This document shows positions 23,958-31,195 of a stretch of 39,258 bases of DNA, piece after piece; position 1 is the stretch's first letter, and every line of letters begins with the position of its first letter. The DNA comes from Lentisphaerae bacterium GWF2_50_93 (lineage in GTDB: Bacteria; Verrucomicrobiota; Lentisphaeria; Victivallales; GWF2-50-93), in contig MHBI01000017.1 of NCBI GenBank assembly GCA_001804815.1, positions 1 through 39,258 on the forward strand, given 5' to 3'. The position numbers were made by a program, and so were the translations under genes. A model generated the notes under the pieces. The model had not been told where the DNA came from, did not search any database, and saw nothing but the letters and a program-made list of their open reading frames with translations.

Positions 23958-25997
23958 CTATTTCGCCGCAGGAGCGGCTTCAGGTTTTGCTTCAGCCTTG
24001 GCTTCAGGCTTCGGTTCGACCTTCGCAGGCTCCTTGAAACCGTCGGCCTCGGATGCAAGATCCTTGCGCTGCCATGCCTTCACATAGTCGACCACGTAGT
24101 CGACCGGAAGCTTCGAATCGTCCACGGCGTTGTTGTCCCAGCCGCCAGTCGTCACCTCGAATATGAAGTGCGAAGGCACGGTGGAGATCCTGTCGGCCTC
24201 CCAGCTGGCGACCTCCCTGCCGTTGCTGTAGTAGATCACCTTTCCGGGAAGCCAGAGCATGCCGCATGTGAGGAATCCGTCCTTGTCCGGCTGGACATAG
24301 ATGGCGCTGGTTCCGGTCTGCTTGTGCTCCTTGCCGTATCCGTCCCAGTGGAAAGCGATATTGTGGCGGTACTGGCCCCATCTTGTGAGATGCTCCATGA
24401 TGTCGAACTCCATAGCCCCGTCGCCTGTATTCGCGCGCTTCCACTGGGGGCCTGCGGCAAAACCACGGTCGGGCATCATCCAGAAAGTGGGCCACAGCCC
24501 AGGAGCAACAGGCAGCTTCACGCGCGCCTCGAAATATCCGTAGCGCTGCACCCATTTGCCATAGCTGTCCAGGTAGCCGCATGCATAGTCGGATTCATTG
24601 CTCTTTGAAAGGGTCTGTGGATTCTTCTCGTTCGGATCGTCATTGTGGAAACCGCGCTTCTTCTCGAACTTGAATTTGACGACTCCATCACCGAGTATCA
24701 GGTTGTCCTTGCTCCAATGTGATTTCTTGTCCCAGTAGTTCGGACCATAGATGTTCCATTTCTTAGGATCTATCTCTTTTCCATCGAAATTCTCATCGAA
24801 CGTCAAAGTCCAGTCTCCTTCCACAGGAGGCCTTTTCCCGAGCCATTCAGGTATCTGGGCCAGGCCGACATCGGCCGTTATCGCCTTCACCGAGAAACTG
24901 GCATCACCATCATGCATGGCCCCGATCTTGATGTTTGTAACCGCATCGCTTCCAAATTTCGTACCGGTCCCCTTGACTCCATCCCAGTTCGTCTTGTTTC
25001 CGCTGTTGGGAATTGCAGTCCATGGCTTTGACGGAATGAATGATGCCAGGACCTCCTGTTCGGCTCCTGGAGCTATCGGGGCTGCAGCTGTCACCTGTTC
25101 ACCAGGACCGCCGCTGCTGGACAGCTGGATCCTGGGAGTGATAGGAGATGAACCTTCGTTCTTGAATTTGAGACGGACCTGGTTGGAGCTTGTCAGATCC
25201 CAGCTGCCTGCGGGGAGTTTCAGGGTGACCGAATGATCACCTTTTCCCGGCATCACGACCTTCAATGCCCCTTCCGCTATCGAGCCTTTGACAGGGTCCT
25301 TTGCTTCTATCACCGGCAACGCTTCTCCCGCCACTCCGGCACCAAGAATGACTCCGTCCTTCGGCTTCACCCTGAATGTCTTCGGATCCACCGGCGGTTT
25401 CTCGCCAGCGGGTCCTGCGGCGACAAGGGATTCAAGGCGTATTTTCGATTCCTTGCCGACCTTGCCGGTGAAGAGCAGCACGTTCACCACCGCTGAAGGA
25501 TTCAGCTTGTAGCCGGGCTTCTGTCCGTACTGGTGCCCGAAAATTAAATTGATGACCTTGGTTTCACCTGGCTTGAGATTGGCCTGTTCGGTGTTCCAGG
25601 GGTTGTCCTTCCAGTCGCCTGCATTGTCAACCCTCATGGCGACAAGCATTGGGTTCTGTCCGATGTTGCTCACCTTCGCCTCGATATGCCCGAACGCGGA
25701 GAGATCCCATTTCTCACCCTCCGGCTTTATGTCTATGCCTGGATATCCGGCCGCACCCGGCTTGAACGTTATCTCAAGCGCCTTGCCCTTTTCTCCATCC
25801 GCTATCTTGAATTCCACCTGCTCCTCGCACTGCCTTGCCGCCTTGACCCTTGCATCGGCGCCTGCGGCGCCGAAATCAATCAAAGCCTTGCTCTTGGCTT
25901 CATCTGCTGCAAACAATCCGAGCGCCCCTGCAAAGCTCAAGCCTGCAAACGCCAGGAGTTTCAGCCTTCCCGAAAACGATCCGCATTTCAAATTCAT
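23958..25997 (-). CDS. Secreted GH16 family glycosidase with two N-terminal beta-sandwich modules
   Basis: The product has 679 residues with a signal peptide (about 1-30, ending LGLFA). Two carbohydrate-binding-like beta-sandwich modules, about 38-195 and 215-380, precede a GH16 domain (about 393-645). The catalytic strand reads GAMEFDIMEH, matching ExDxxE with nucleophile E530, D532 and acid/base E535. GYFEARVKLP and LWPTFWMMP are family blocks. GH16 retaining enzymes cut beta-1,3/1,4-glucans or red-algal galactans. The module layout and sequence resemble agarase or porphyranase-type enzymes more than lichenases, but I cannot fix the substrate. The C-terminus is a PEAKAEAKPEAAPAA tail of low complexity. 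It follows the LacI and pseudopilin-like genes with a 64-bp gap, so probably LacI-controlled. Confidence 0.88.
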   Translation of the reverse strand: MNLKCGSFSGRLKLLAFAGLSFAGALGLFAADEAKSKALIDFGAAGADARVKAARQCEEQVEFKIADGEKGKALEITFKPGAAGYPGIDIKPEGEKWDLSAFGHIEAKVSNIGQNPMLVAMRVDNAGDWKDNPWNTEQANLKPGETKVINLIFGHQYGQKPGYKLNPSAVVNVLLFTGKVGKESKIRLESLVAAGPAGEKPPVDPKTFRVKPKDGVILGAGVAGEALPVIEAKDPVKGSIAEGALKVVMPGKGDHSVTLKLPAGSWDLTSSNQVRLKFKNEGSSPITPRIQLSSSGGPGEQVTAAAPIAPGAEQEVLASFIPSKPWTAIPNSGNKTNWDGVKGTGTKFGSDAVTNIKIGAMHDGDASFSVKAITADVGLAQIPEWLGKRPPVEGDWTLTFDENFDGKEIDPKKWNIYGPNYWDKKSHWSKDNLILGDGVVKFKFEKKRGFHNDDPNEKNPQTLSKSNESDYACGYLDSYGKWVQRYGYFEARVKLPVAPGLWPTFWMMPDRGFAAGPQWKRANTGDGAMEFDIMEHLTRWGQYRHNIAFHWDGYGKEHKQTGTSAIYVQPDKDGFLTCGMLWLPGKVIYYSNGREVASWEADRISTVPSHFIFEVTTGGWDNNAVDDSKLPVDYVVDYVKAWQRKDLASEADGFKEPAKVEPKPEAKAEAKPEAAPAAK

Positions 25998-26061
25998 GCA
26001 TTCTCCTTTATTTTTAGTAGATATTCAAAGACAAAATATTATTCAACCCCGCCTGCTCCCC

Positions 26062-26799
26062 TTATTTCATATAGATATCGAAAAGACCACTGTTGTAGTC
26101 GCCAATCAAATTTTTTGAACTTTCAACATGCCCATCCATGAAAGTCACATTTGCTGATAAGTTATGGCGTATCGACGGAGGTTTCTGTCCGGTAAGGTTG
26201 AAGTCATTGAACGCATTCAAGTTAGGCGTGTCGATGAATGTCACAATCTTGCTCATGTTTCTAGCCTTGTTTGTAGGAAGCCACCCACCACAATTATTGT
26301 ATTTTGGGTTGGGGTAGGAATAGTTGCTATAGCCTATTCCAGTATTTACCTGGGATGCCCCGGAGGCGTTCCAATTATACTGACTATTCCATTTCGGACA
26401 GAAAATCACTTCGTTGGAAGGTTTTTGTTCCCCGCCGAATGCGCTGGAGCAGAGTTTTGTGTTGCCAACATACTGTCCCATGAATACCGTCGAATACCAA
26501 GGGACCACTATGCCGCTACTGTTATTGACAACACCCTTCCAGGTATAGCCATTGTAACTTATATACAGAGGAGGGAAATATTCCTTGAAGTCCGCCGCGT
26601 ACATCATGCAGCCCGTGCCTATCTGCTTCATATTGGATTTGCAGAGAGTGCCCCAGGCACTTTCCTTTGCATTTTTCAGCGCTGGCAGCAGCAGCGCGGC
26701 GAGAATTGCGATGATCGCAATTACGACCAGGAGTTCAATCAGCGTAAATTTATTTTTTTCTTTCTCCAAAATAAGTAAATTTGAACACACTTTAGTCAT
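26062..26799 (-). CDS. Pseudopilin-like protein with prepilin methylation signal (DUF1559-type)
   Basis: The product has 245 residues. After a 17-residue leader comes [20 protein letters not shown], the prepilin N-terminal helix with Glu at +5 (E22). The residue before the cleavage site is Lys17, where classical prepilins have Gly. The body contains a [11 protein letters not shown] block and ends with [18 protein letters not shown], the H-x(n)-DGH tail seen in the large families of these proteins in Lentisphaerota and Planctomycetota. Their role is not established: secretion-system pseudopilin or surface glycan-handling protein. The ATG overlaps the lacI-type stop as ATGA, so translation is coupled to the regulator, and GH16 follows. 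Confidence 0.85.
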   Translation of the reverse strand: MTKVCSNLLILEKEKNKFTLIELLVVIAIIAILAALLLPALKNAKESAWGTLCKSNMKQIGTGCMMYAADFKEYFPPLYISYNGYTWKGVVNNSSGIVVPWYSTVFMGQYVGNTKLCSSAFGGEQKPSNEVIFCPKWNSQYNWNASGASQVNTGIGYSNYSYPNPKYNNCGGWLPTNKARNMSKIVTFIDTPNLNAFNDFNLTGQKPPSIRHNLSANVTFMDGHVESSKNLIGDYNSGLFDIYMK

Positions 26800-27860
26800 T
26801 TTCCACCTCTCTTTTTTTTAGCCGGCGTGCATCCGGCAAGCGTATCGCCTTCTATGAAATCAAAGGGAAGGACGACCGGCCTGGAAGGCCTGTTGCCGTT
26901 TCCGATCTTGTCGCTTAAAAGCCGTACAGCCTTTTTTCCAAGATCGGAATTAGGCACGAAAGACGAGATCCTCAGATCATTCTCATATTGCTCTTTCGGA
27001 GTGAATGAGACAAAGGAGACGTCCTCTGGAATCCCGAGCCCTTTCTTCCAGGCTGAGTAAAGGAAAGGCCTGCCCGAATAGGGGATGTCATATGCGACCA
27101 CGGCCGTAGGCTTGAAAGGTTCGATAAGATTTTCCATGGTATAGGCAGTCCTGCATTCCTCCGGAAGATATTTCTCCGGACGGACGACATGCGGTTTCAA
27201 GCCAGCCTCCTTCATCGCCTTCAAGTATCCGTCCATCCTGTCGAGTACGCTGAAGTGGCATCCGCGCAAACAATCCTCCGACGTCGAAAGGTCCTGGTAT
27301 GCTATCTTCCTATGGCCGCCTTTTACCATGCGGTCGGTGATGCCGTAGGCCGCGCCGAAATCATCATGGTGTATGCAGTCGGTCTCATGCTTCGAGCCAA
27401 TCCAGATCTTTGGAACTTCGAGATTACGGATGATCGACTCAAGCCACTCCGGAATGGAATGGGTTATCCCGATCAGGATGCCGTCGACAAAATTCTCCCT
27501 GAATATTCCGGGCAGTTCCTTCCCGGCCCTGGACTCCTCCTCGGGAAGCACGTTCAGGATCAGGTTGTACTGGAGTCCGGAAAGATTCTCCTGTATCGGA
27601 ACAAGGAATTCTCCGGACAGGATGTTCAGCCATGGCATCGGGCTTGTCAGGAGGCTTATGCACCTGTGCCTGCCGCTTCGCATGGACTGGGCGGCGACGT
27701 TGGGCCTGTATCCGAGGATCTGGGCGGTCTTCAGAATCTGTTCGACAGTCTCCTTCTTGTGGAGATGGGCCTGCGTTCCATTAAGAATGCGGCTGGCGGT
27801 CTGCGGCGTCACTCCGCATTCCCTCGCGACTTCCTTCAGCGTGATGTTTTTCACTATCAT
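26796..27860 (-). CDS. LacI-family transcriptional regulator
   Basis: From ATG 27860 (GAGGG upstream) the product has 354 residues; a TTG four codons earlier is less likely. The N-terminal helix-turn-helix [20 protein letters not shown], then [16 protein letters not shown] (the hinge), and a periplasmic-binding-protein-like sensor domain follow the LacI/GalR plan. The sensor has DGILIGI, the WIGSKHETD turn and [16 protein letters not shown] near the end. Two LacI-type palindromes lie within 50 bp upstream (27871-27907), so it probably controls itself and the coupled pseudopilin-like and GH16 genes. The effector is presumably a sugar released by GH16. Confidence 0.92.
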   Translation of the reverse strand: MIVKNITLKEVARECGVTPQTASRILNGTQAHLHKKETVEQILKTAQILGYRPNVAAQSMRSGRHRCISLLTSPMPWLNILSGEFLVPIQENLSGLQYNLILNVLPEEESRAGKELPGIFRENFVDGILIGITHSIPEWLESIIRNLEVPKIWIGSKHETDCIHHDDFGAAYGITDRMVKGGHRKIAYQDLSTSEDCLRGCHFSVLDRMDGYLKAMKEAGLKPHVVRPEKYLPEECRTAYTMENLIEPFKPTAVVAYDIPYSGRPFLYSAWKKGLGIPEDVSFVSFTPKEQYENDLRISSFVPNSDLGKKAVRLLSDKIGNGNRPSRPVVLPFDFIEGDTLAGCTPAKKKRGGK

Positions 27861-27870
27861 GGCCACCCTC

Positions 27871-27907
27871 AATGTTAACGTTAAAGCTAATTTAATGTTA
27901 ACATTAA
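27871..27907 (-). promoter_or_regulatory. Pair of LacI-type operators
   Basis: TTAACGTTAA (27875-27884) and TTAATGTTAACATTAA (27892-27907) are perfect palindromes with central CG and TTAA respectively. Both fit a shared core AATGTTAACRTTAA. Their centres are 20 bp apart, close to two helical turns, so two dimers could bind the same face. They lie 11-47 bp before the lacI-type start. Confidence 0.7.
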
Positions 27908-27962
27908 CAATTTCAAGGATGTCTTCCAGGAATATTCAAAAAAATTTGGAATACACCTAGTT

Positions 27963-27980
27963 GGCGGTTTAAAAACCGCC
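27963..27980. repeat. Solitary GGCGGTTT hairpin
   Basis: GGCGGTTTAAAAACCGCC is the same hairpin as in the clusters at 15 kb, 22 kb and 33.7 kb, here without a partner and followed by CTGC in place of CTAC. Confidence 0.6.
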
Positions 27981-27994
27981 CTGCTTTATGGGGC

Positions 27995-28049
27995 TGTAAA
28001 TCGGTGCCATTCTAATTTAGTGAGTGTAAATCGGTGCCATTCTAATTTA
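27995..28049. repeat. Tandem 25-bp repeat, possible IS21-type terminal remnant
   Basis: Two perfect 25-bp copies start at 27995 and 28025 (period 30 bp), each beginning TGTAAATCGGTGCCATTC. Tandem sites of this look occur at the ends of IS21-family elements as transposase-binding sites. No istA/istB-like frame is near. The remainder of the spacer (28050-28322) shows no gene I can support. Confidence 0.5.
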
Positions 28050-28322
28050 ATACTTAATATTCATATTGTTACAACTAAAGTATTGCATTCTATTATGTGG
28101 TACAGTCCGCACCGGTAGTTACTCCAGCATGAGATCTGGAGTTCCCTGGAAGAATACACGATAGATAATTGCCGGCAGGATGCCAGCGATCCATATAAAC
28201 AAAGACACGGGCTGGGATGCCTATATCGCTTTCAAATATACCTTGAGTCACTTGTCCGCCCATGGCGGATTGACTACAGACGAAGACATACCGAAGCCAG
28301 AAAATTCCAGCAGGTAACCTCT

Positions 28323-29555
28323 TCAGCCCTTTTCTATTTCCGAGCGGACGATATCGACCCAGCGCTTGAACCTTGCCGGCTCGTTGCTGATCGTGTGGGT
28401 GTCCTTCAGGATGAACATCAGGTTGAGCTTTCCGGCACAGTCAAGCACGTGCCTTATCTCCTTCCGGATGGCGTCCTCGCTGAAGTTCACGCAGACAAGA
28501 CCGGGATTCGGCTTGCAGCAGAGCACGTACTTGCGTCCATAGAGCTCGGCGCATTTTTCCGGCTTCGACCAGGGCGATACCGAAATGCATCTCAGGTTCT
28601 TCACCGTCTTAATATATTCGAAACGGTCCTCGACCGGCTCGCAGCAGCCGTAGTAGGTCATGCCGAACCTCTCCATCAGCGGCTTCTGGTACGGCCAGAT
28701 GAATTCCGCGAACATCTCTGGCGACACGCCGACAGTCTCCTGCGATTCGCAGAATCCCCAGAGATGCTTGAAGCGGATCGGCTTTTCGGCAGGCTTGCTT
28801 TCGGACGGGAGCTGGCTTGTCAGCCCCCAGTTTCCTGAACCGATCCCGTTGTTGCCATTGTTATACGCAAGAAGATCCAGATGCTCGAGCTGGTCCATGT
28901 AGTTCGACATATCATCGGAAAGGAACTTCATCAGCCTCTTGAGGCCGTCAGGATTGTCGAACATGTAGAGCATCAGGTTTTCCAGCCCAATCAGATCGAT
29001 CGCCGTCTGTGTCAGGCCGGTGGTCCAGAAATACTGTCCGCCAATGCCGACATCAAGGATGTCTCCGAACGCGTCCCCGCAGTTCTCCAGGTGTTCCAAG
29101 GTGGATTCGCGGTTGACGCTTATCTTCCGGAACTTGAGTTTCTTCAACCCTTCATCTATGTCGGTTATAGGGGGGACATGCTTGAACGCGCCGCGGTCGG
29201 CATCCGGAGTGTTATGCTTGATCTCCACGCCGAATCCATCGTGGGACAGATGCCAGCCGATCCTGAAACTGGCGTCCATCACGGAATCATCGGTGATCTG
29301 CTCGTACTGATATAGTCTGCATCGTAAACTCCGTTCAATGTTCCGGGCTTCCTCGCCCTCGCATTCGAGAGGCAGGGTCTTGTTGATCTCAACCCAGGCG
29401 CCCTCCGGACTCACCAGGACAAGTGGCTGATGAGAATTTAAGTCATTGAGATTGGTCCACATCTTCTCCCTCTCCTTCATAACGGGAAGGGCTGAATAAC
29501 CCTTGATCCTGGATGCCAGCTTCCTTAAAACTTCCTTATCCTTTGAACTGAACAT
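28323..29555 (-). CDS. URO-D superfamily protein, 410-residue branch
   Basis: The product has 410 residues and is a clear paralogue of the gene at 37797-39032, with the same length and order of blocks. Shared parts are an N-terminal helical region (LRKLASRIKGYSALPV / IRGLAAEIAKIAALPV), FGxxYYGCC[ED]P at about 298-307, ISVSPW, [RS]KPNP and LILKD/FILKD near the end. The CysCysGlu at 304-306 is a candidate metal or substrate site. It differs from HemE and from the 378-residue URO-D protein at 11022. By superfamily it may be a corrinoid- or methyl-group-handling enzyme, but this branch has no assigned reaction that I know. AGGAG-type ribosome-binding site. It is divergent from an AraC regulator at 29902. 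Confidence 0.82.
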   Translation of the reverse strand: MFSSKDKEVLRKLASRIKGYSALPVMKEREKMWTNLNDLNSHQPLVLVSPEGAWVEINKTLPLECEGEEARNIERSLRCRLYQYEQITDDSVMDASFRIGWHLSHDGFGVEIKHNTPDADRGAFKHVPPITDIDEGLKKLKFRKISVNRESTLEHLENCGDAFGDILDVGIGGQYFWTTGLTQTAIDLIGLENLMLYMFDNPDGLKRLMKFLSDDMSNYMDQLEHLDLLAYNNGNNGIGSGNWGLTSQLPSESKPAEKPIRFKHLWGFCESQETVGVSPEMFAEFIWPYQKPLMERFGMTYYGCCEPVEDRFEYIKTVKNLRCISVSPWSKPEKCAELYGRKYVLCCKPNPGLVCVNFSEDAIRKEIRHVLDCAGKLNLMFILKDTHTISNEPARFKRWVDIVRSEIEKG

Positions 29556-29610
29556 GCAATTCCTCCTGTTTATTTGTCATCCCGGCAACAGCCAGATGGA
29601 CGCGGGATGA

Positions 29611-29890
29611 CGGATTATTGGATTGATGGATTATTGGATGACTGGGTTTGAATTAAATTTAATATTGCTCAACCATCCAGCTATCCATAAATCCAATCAT
29701 CCATTTTTCTCCTATAAGCTACTTGTTTTTATATTATTTGCTTCTTAAATTATGCATTGGATGATTTAATAAAAGAATGGATGATTGGATTGCTGGGTTT
29801 AAATACAAAAGAAAACTAGATAACAAAAAACTCATTCCATGATTAATTTCTTATCCATTTATCCGACAATCCATAAATCCAGTCATCCAT
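29611..29890. repeat. Two GGATGATTGG-type inverted repeats
   Basis: Left unit: GGATTATTGGATTGATGGAT at about 29612 pairs imperfectly with ATCCATAAATCCAATCATCC at 29682-29702. Right unit: GAATGGATGATTGGATT at about 29776 pairs with AATCCATAAATCCAGTCATC at about 29868-29888. The last arm ends against the AGGAG of the AraC gene at 29902. The whole 346-bp spacer between the URO-D and AraC starts is built largely from these units and must also hold both promoters. Confidence 0.6.
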
Positions 29891-29901
29891 AGGAGAAGAA
29901 T

Positions 29902-30774
29902 ATGAACTCATTCTCATACAACACCGCCTCTCCTGAACTGCGGTCCTTACCGCAGATCAAGATGATGGGGCGCCTCATAGTTTCCGACTCCTCGCGCCAC
30001 AAGCTGCCCATACACCGCAATCCCGGGATAGAGATCTGCCTGCTGGACAAGGGCAGGTTCGAATGGACCATCGAGGGAAGCCGCTATGTCATGTACCCAG
30101 GCGACTGCACGTTCACCCTTCCCTGGCAGGAGCACGGCGGTACGCAGGGCATAATGGACATCGGACAGCTATCCTGGATAATCATAAATCCCGACATTTT
30201 CAGACTCGATGGCAGGCTGAATCTGGGAAAGTGGTCGTCAATCCCGCCAGCGCAGCAAACGTGGATTGGAAAAACCCTGGTCAAGGCCCCGCGTCCATAT
30301 TTCACCGCCAGCAGCTATCTCAAGCTCCTGTACGAGGAACTCATAGGGGAAGTCAGAGGACAATCACCCTGGCGCAAAAGCAGGGTCAACCGCCTTATCG
30401 ACGAACTTCTCTGCACTGTTGCGTTCGAAGCGATGAATTCAACGCTGATCCGAAAGACCTCCTTCGATATAGGTCTTATGAAAAGCAAAATATCTGCGAA
30501 TATCGCACACAGCTGGACTCTCGACGATCTGGAGAAGCTGAGCGGATACGGGAAGAGCATGCTCAACCAGCTGGTGCGGGCTCAGACCGGTTATTCAAGC
30601 ATGGGACTTGTCACATGGATAAGGATAGAAAAGGCCAAGGAACTGCTGTTGAAAAGCGGAAACAAGATGAGCTCAATAGCCCTGGACTGCGGATTTTCGA
30701 ACAGCCAGCAGTTCTCCGCGGTCTTCAGGAAACATACGGGCAGGACACCGTCAGAATACAGGAAGAGAAGATAA
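29902..30774 (+). CDS. AraC-family transcriptional regulator
   Basis: The product has 290 residues. The cupin-like N-domain (IHRNPGIEICLLDKGRFEWT, YPGDCTFTLPWQEHGG) is typical of sugar-responsive members, and the C-terminal pair of helix-turn-helices reads WTLDDLEKLSGYGKSMLNQL and MSSIALDCGFSNSQQFSAVF, then TGRTPSEYRKR. AGGAG lies six bases before the ATG. It is divergent from the URO-D gene at 29555 and upstream of the beta-helix gene on the same strand, so it may control both. Confidence 0.9.
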   Translation: MNSFSYNTASPELRSLPQIKMMGRLIVSDSSRHKLPIHRNPGIEICLLDKGRFEWTIEGSRYVMYPGDCTFTLPWQEHGGTQGIMDIGQLSWIIINPDIFRLDGRLNLGKWSSIPPAQQTWIGKTLVKAPRPYFTASSYLKLLYEELIGEVRGQSPWRKSRVNRLIDELLCTVAFEAMNSTLIRKTSFDIGLMKSKISANIAHSWTLDDLEKLSGYGKSMLNQLVRAQTGYSSMGLVTWIRIEKAKELLLKSGNKMSSIALDCGFSNSQQFSAVFRKHTGRTPSEYRKRR

Positions 30775-30833
30775 TTTATTATTACAAGGATGAGTTAATT
30801 ACATACTGCAGGAAACGGCTCGGGCAAGCCTCA

Positions 30834-30868
30834 CCCTCCATGCCCGGAACGGGCTTAAAAATGGAGGG
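30834..30868. repeat. Nested palindrome before the beta-helix gene
   Basis: CCCTCCAT (30834-30841) and ATGGAGGG (30861-30868) enclose the hairpin GCCCGGAACGGGC (30842-30854). Flanking GGCTCGGGCAAGCC and ACGCTCTTGCCGCGT are further short stems. It has the same nested logic as the GTAG elements but a different foot. Confidence 0.55.
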
Positions 30869-30961
30869 ACGCTCTTGCCGCGTCCGGTATTTTGCATTTG
30901 CCACGGCATATGCTAATTTTCAGAGATATCCTGGAACATTCACACTAACTGGGGGATTTAA

Positions 30962-31054
30962 ATGAGATTGCTCCATGCCACGCTTTCCGCAGTCGCCGTA
31001 TTTGCCGGTCTGATGTCCACCGCTTCCGCCATCACCATGGATTTTGAGAATTGA
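30962..31054 (+). pseudogene. 5' part (signal peptide) of beta-helix gene, closed by in-frame UGA
   Basis: ATG 30962, with GGGGGA seven bases before it, opens a signal peptide (MRLLHATLSAVAVFAGLMST, then ASA) and MDFEN, after which codon 31 is TGA (31052-31054). Reading on in the same frame gives KEDSFKFLNEGFTSITS and runs without another stop to 33325. The expected residue is Trp (MDFENWKED), so one TGG-to-TGA change explains the break. It could be a real nonsense mutation, a strain variant, a sequencing or assembly error, or readthrough. Confidence 0.75.
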
Positions 31055-31195
31055 AAAGAAGACAGCTTCAAGTTTCTGAACGAAGGATTCACCTCCATCA
31101 CATCTGAGAATCCAATATCGGGAACCGCATCTCTCCGGCTGGATACACGGGGAAGCGATTCAGTATGGAACGCATGCTTCGCCACCACCGAGGGC

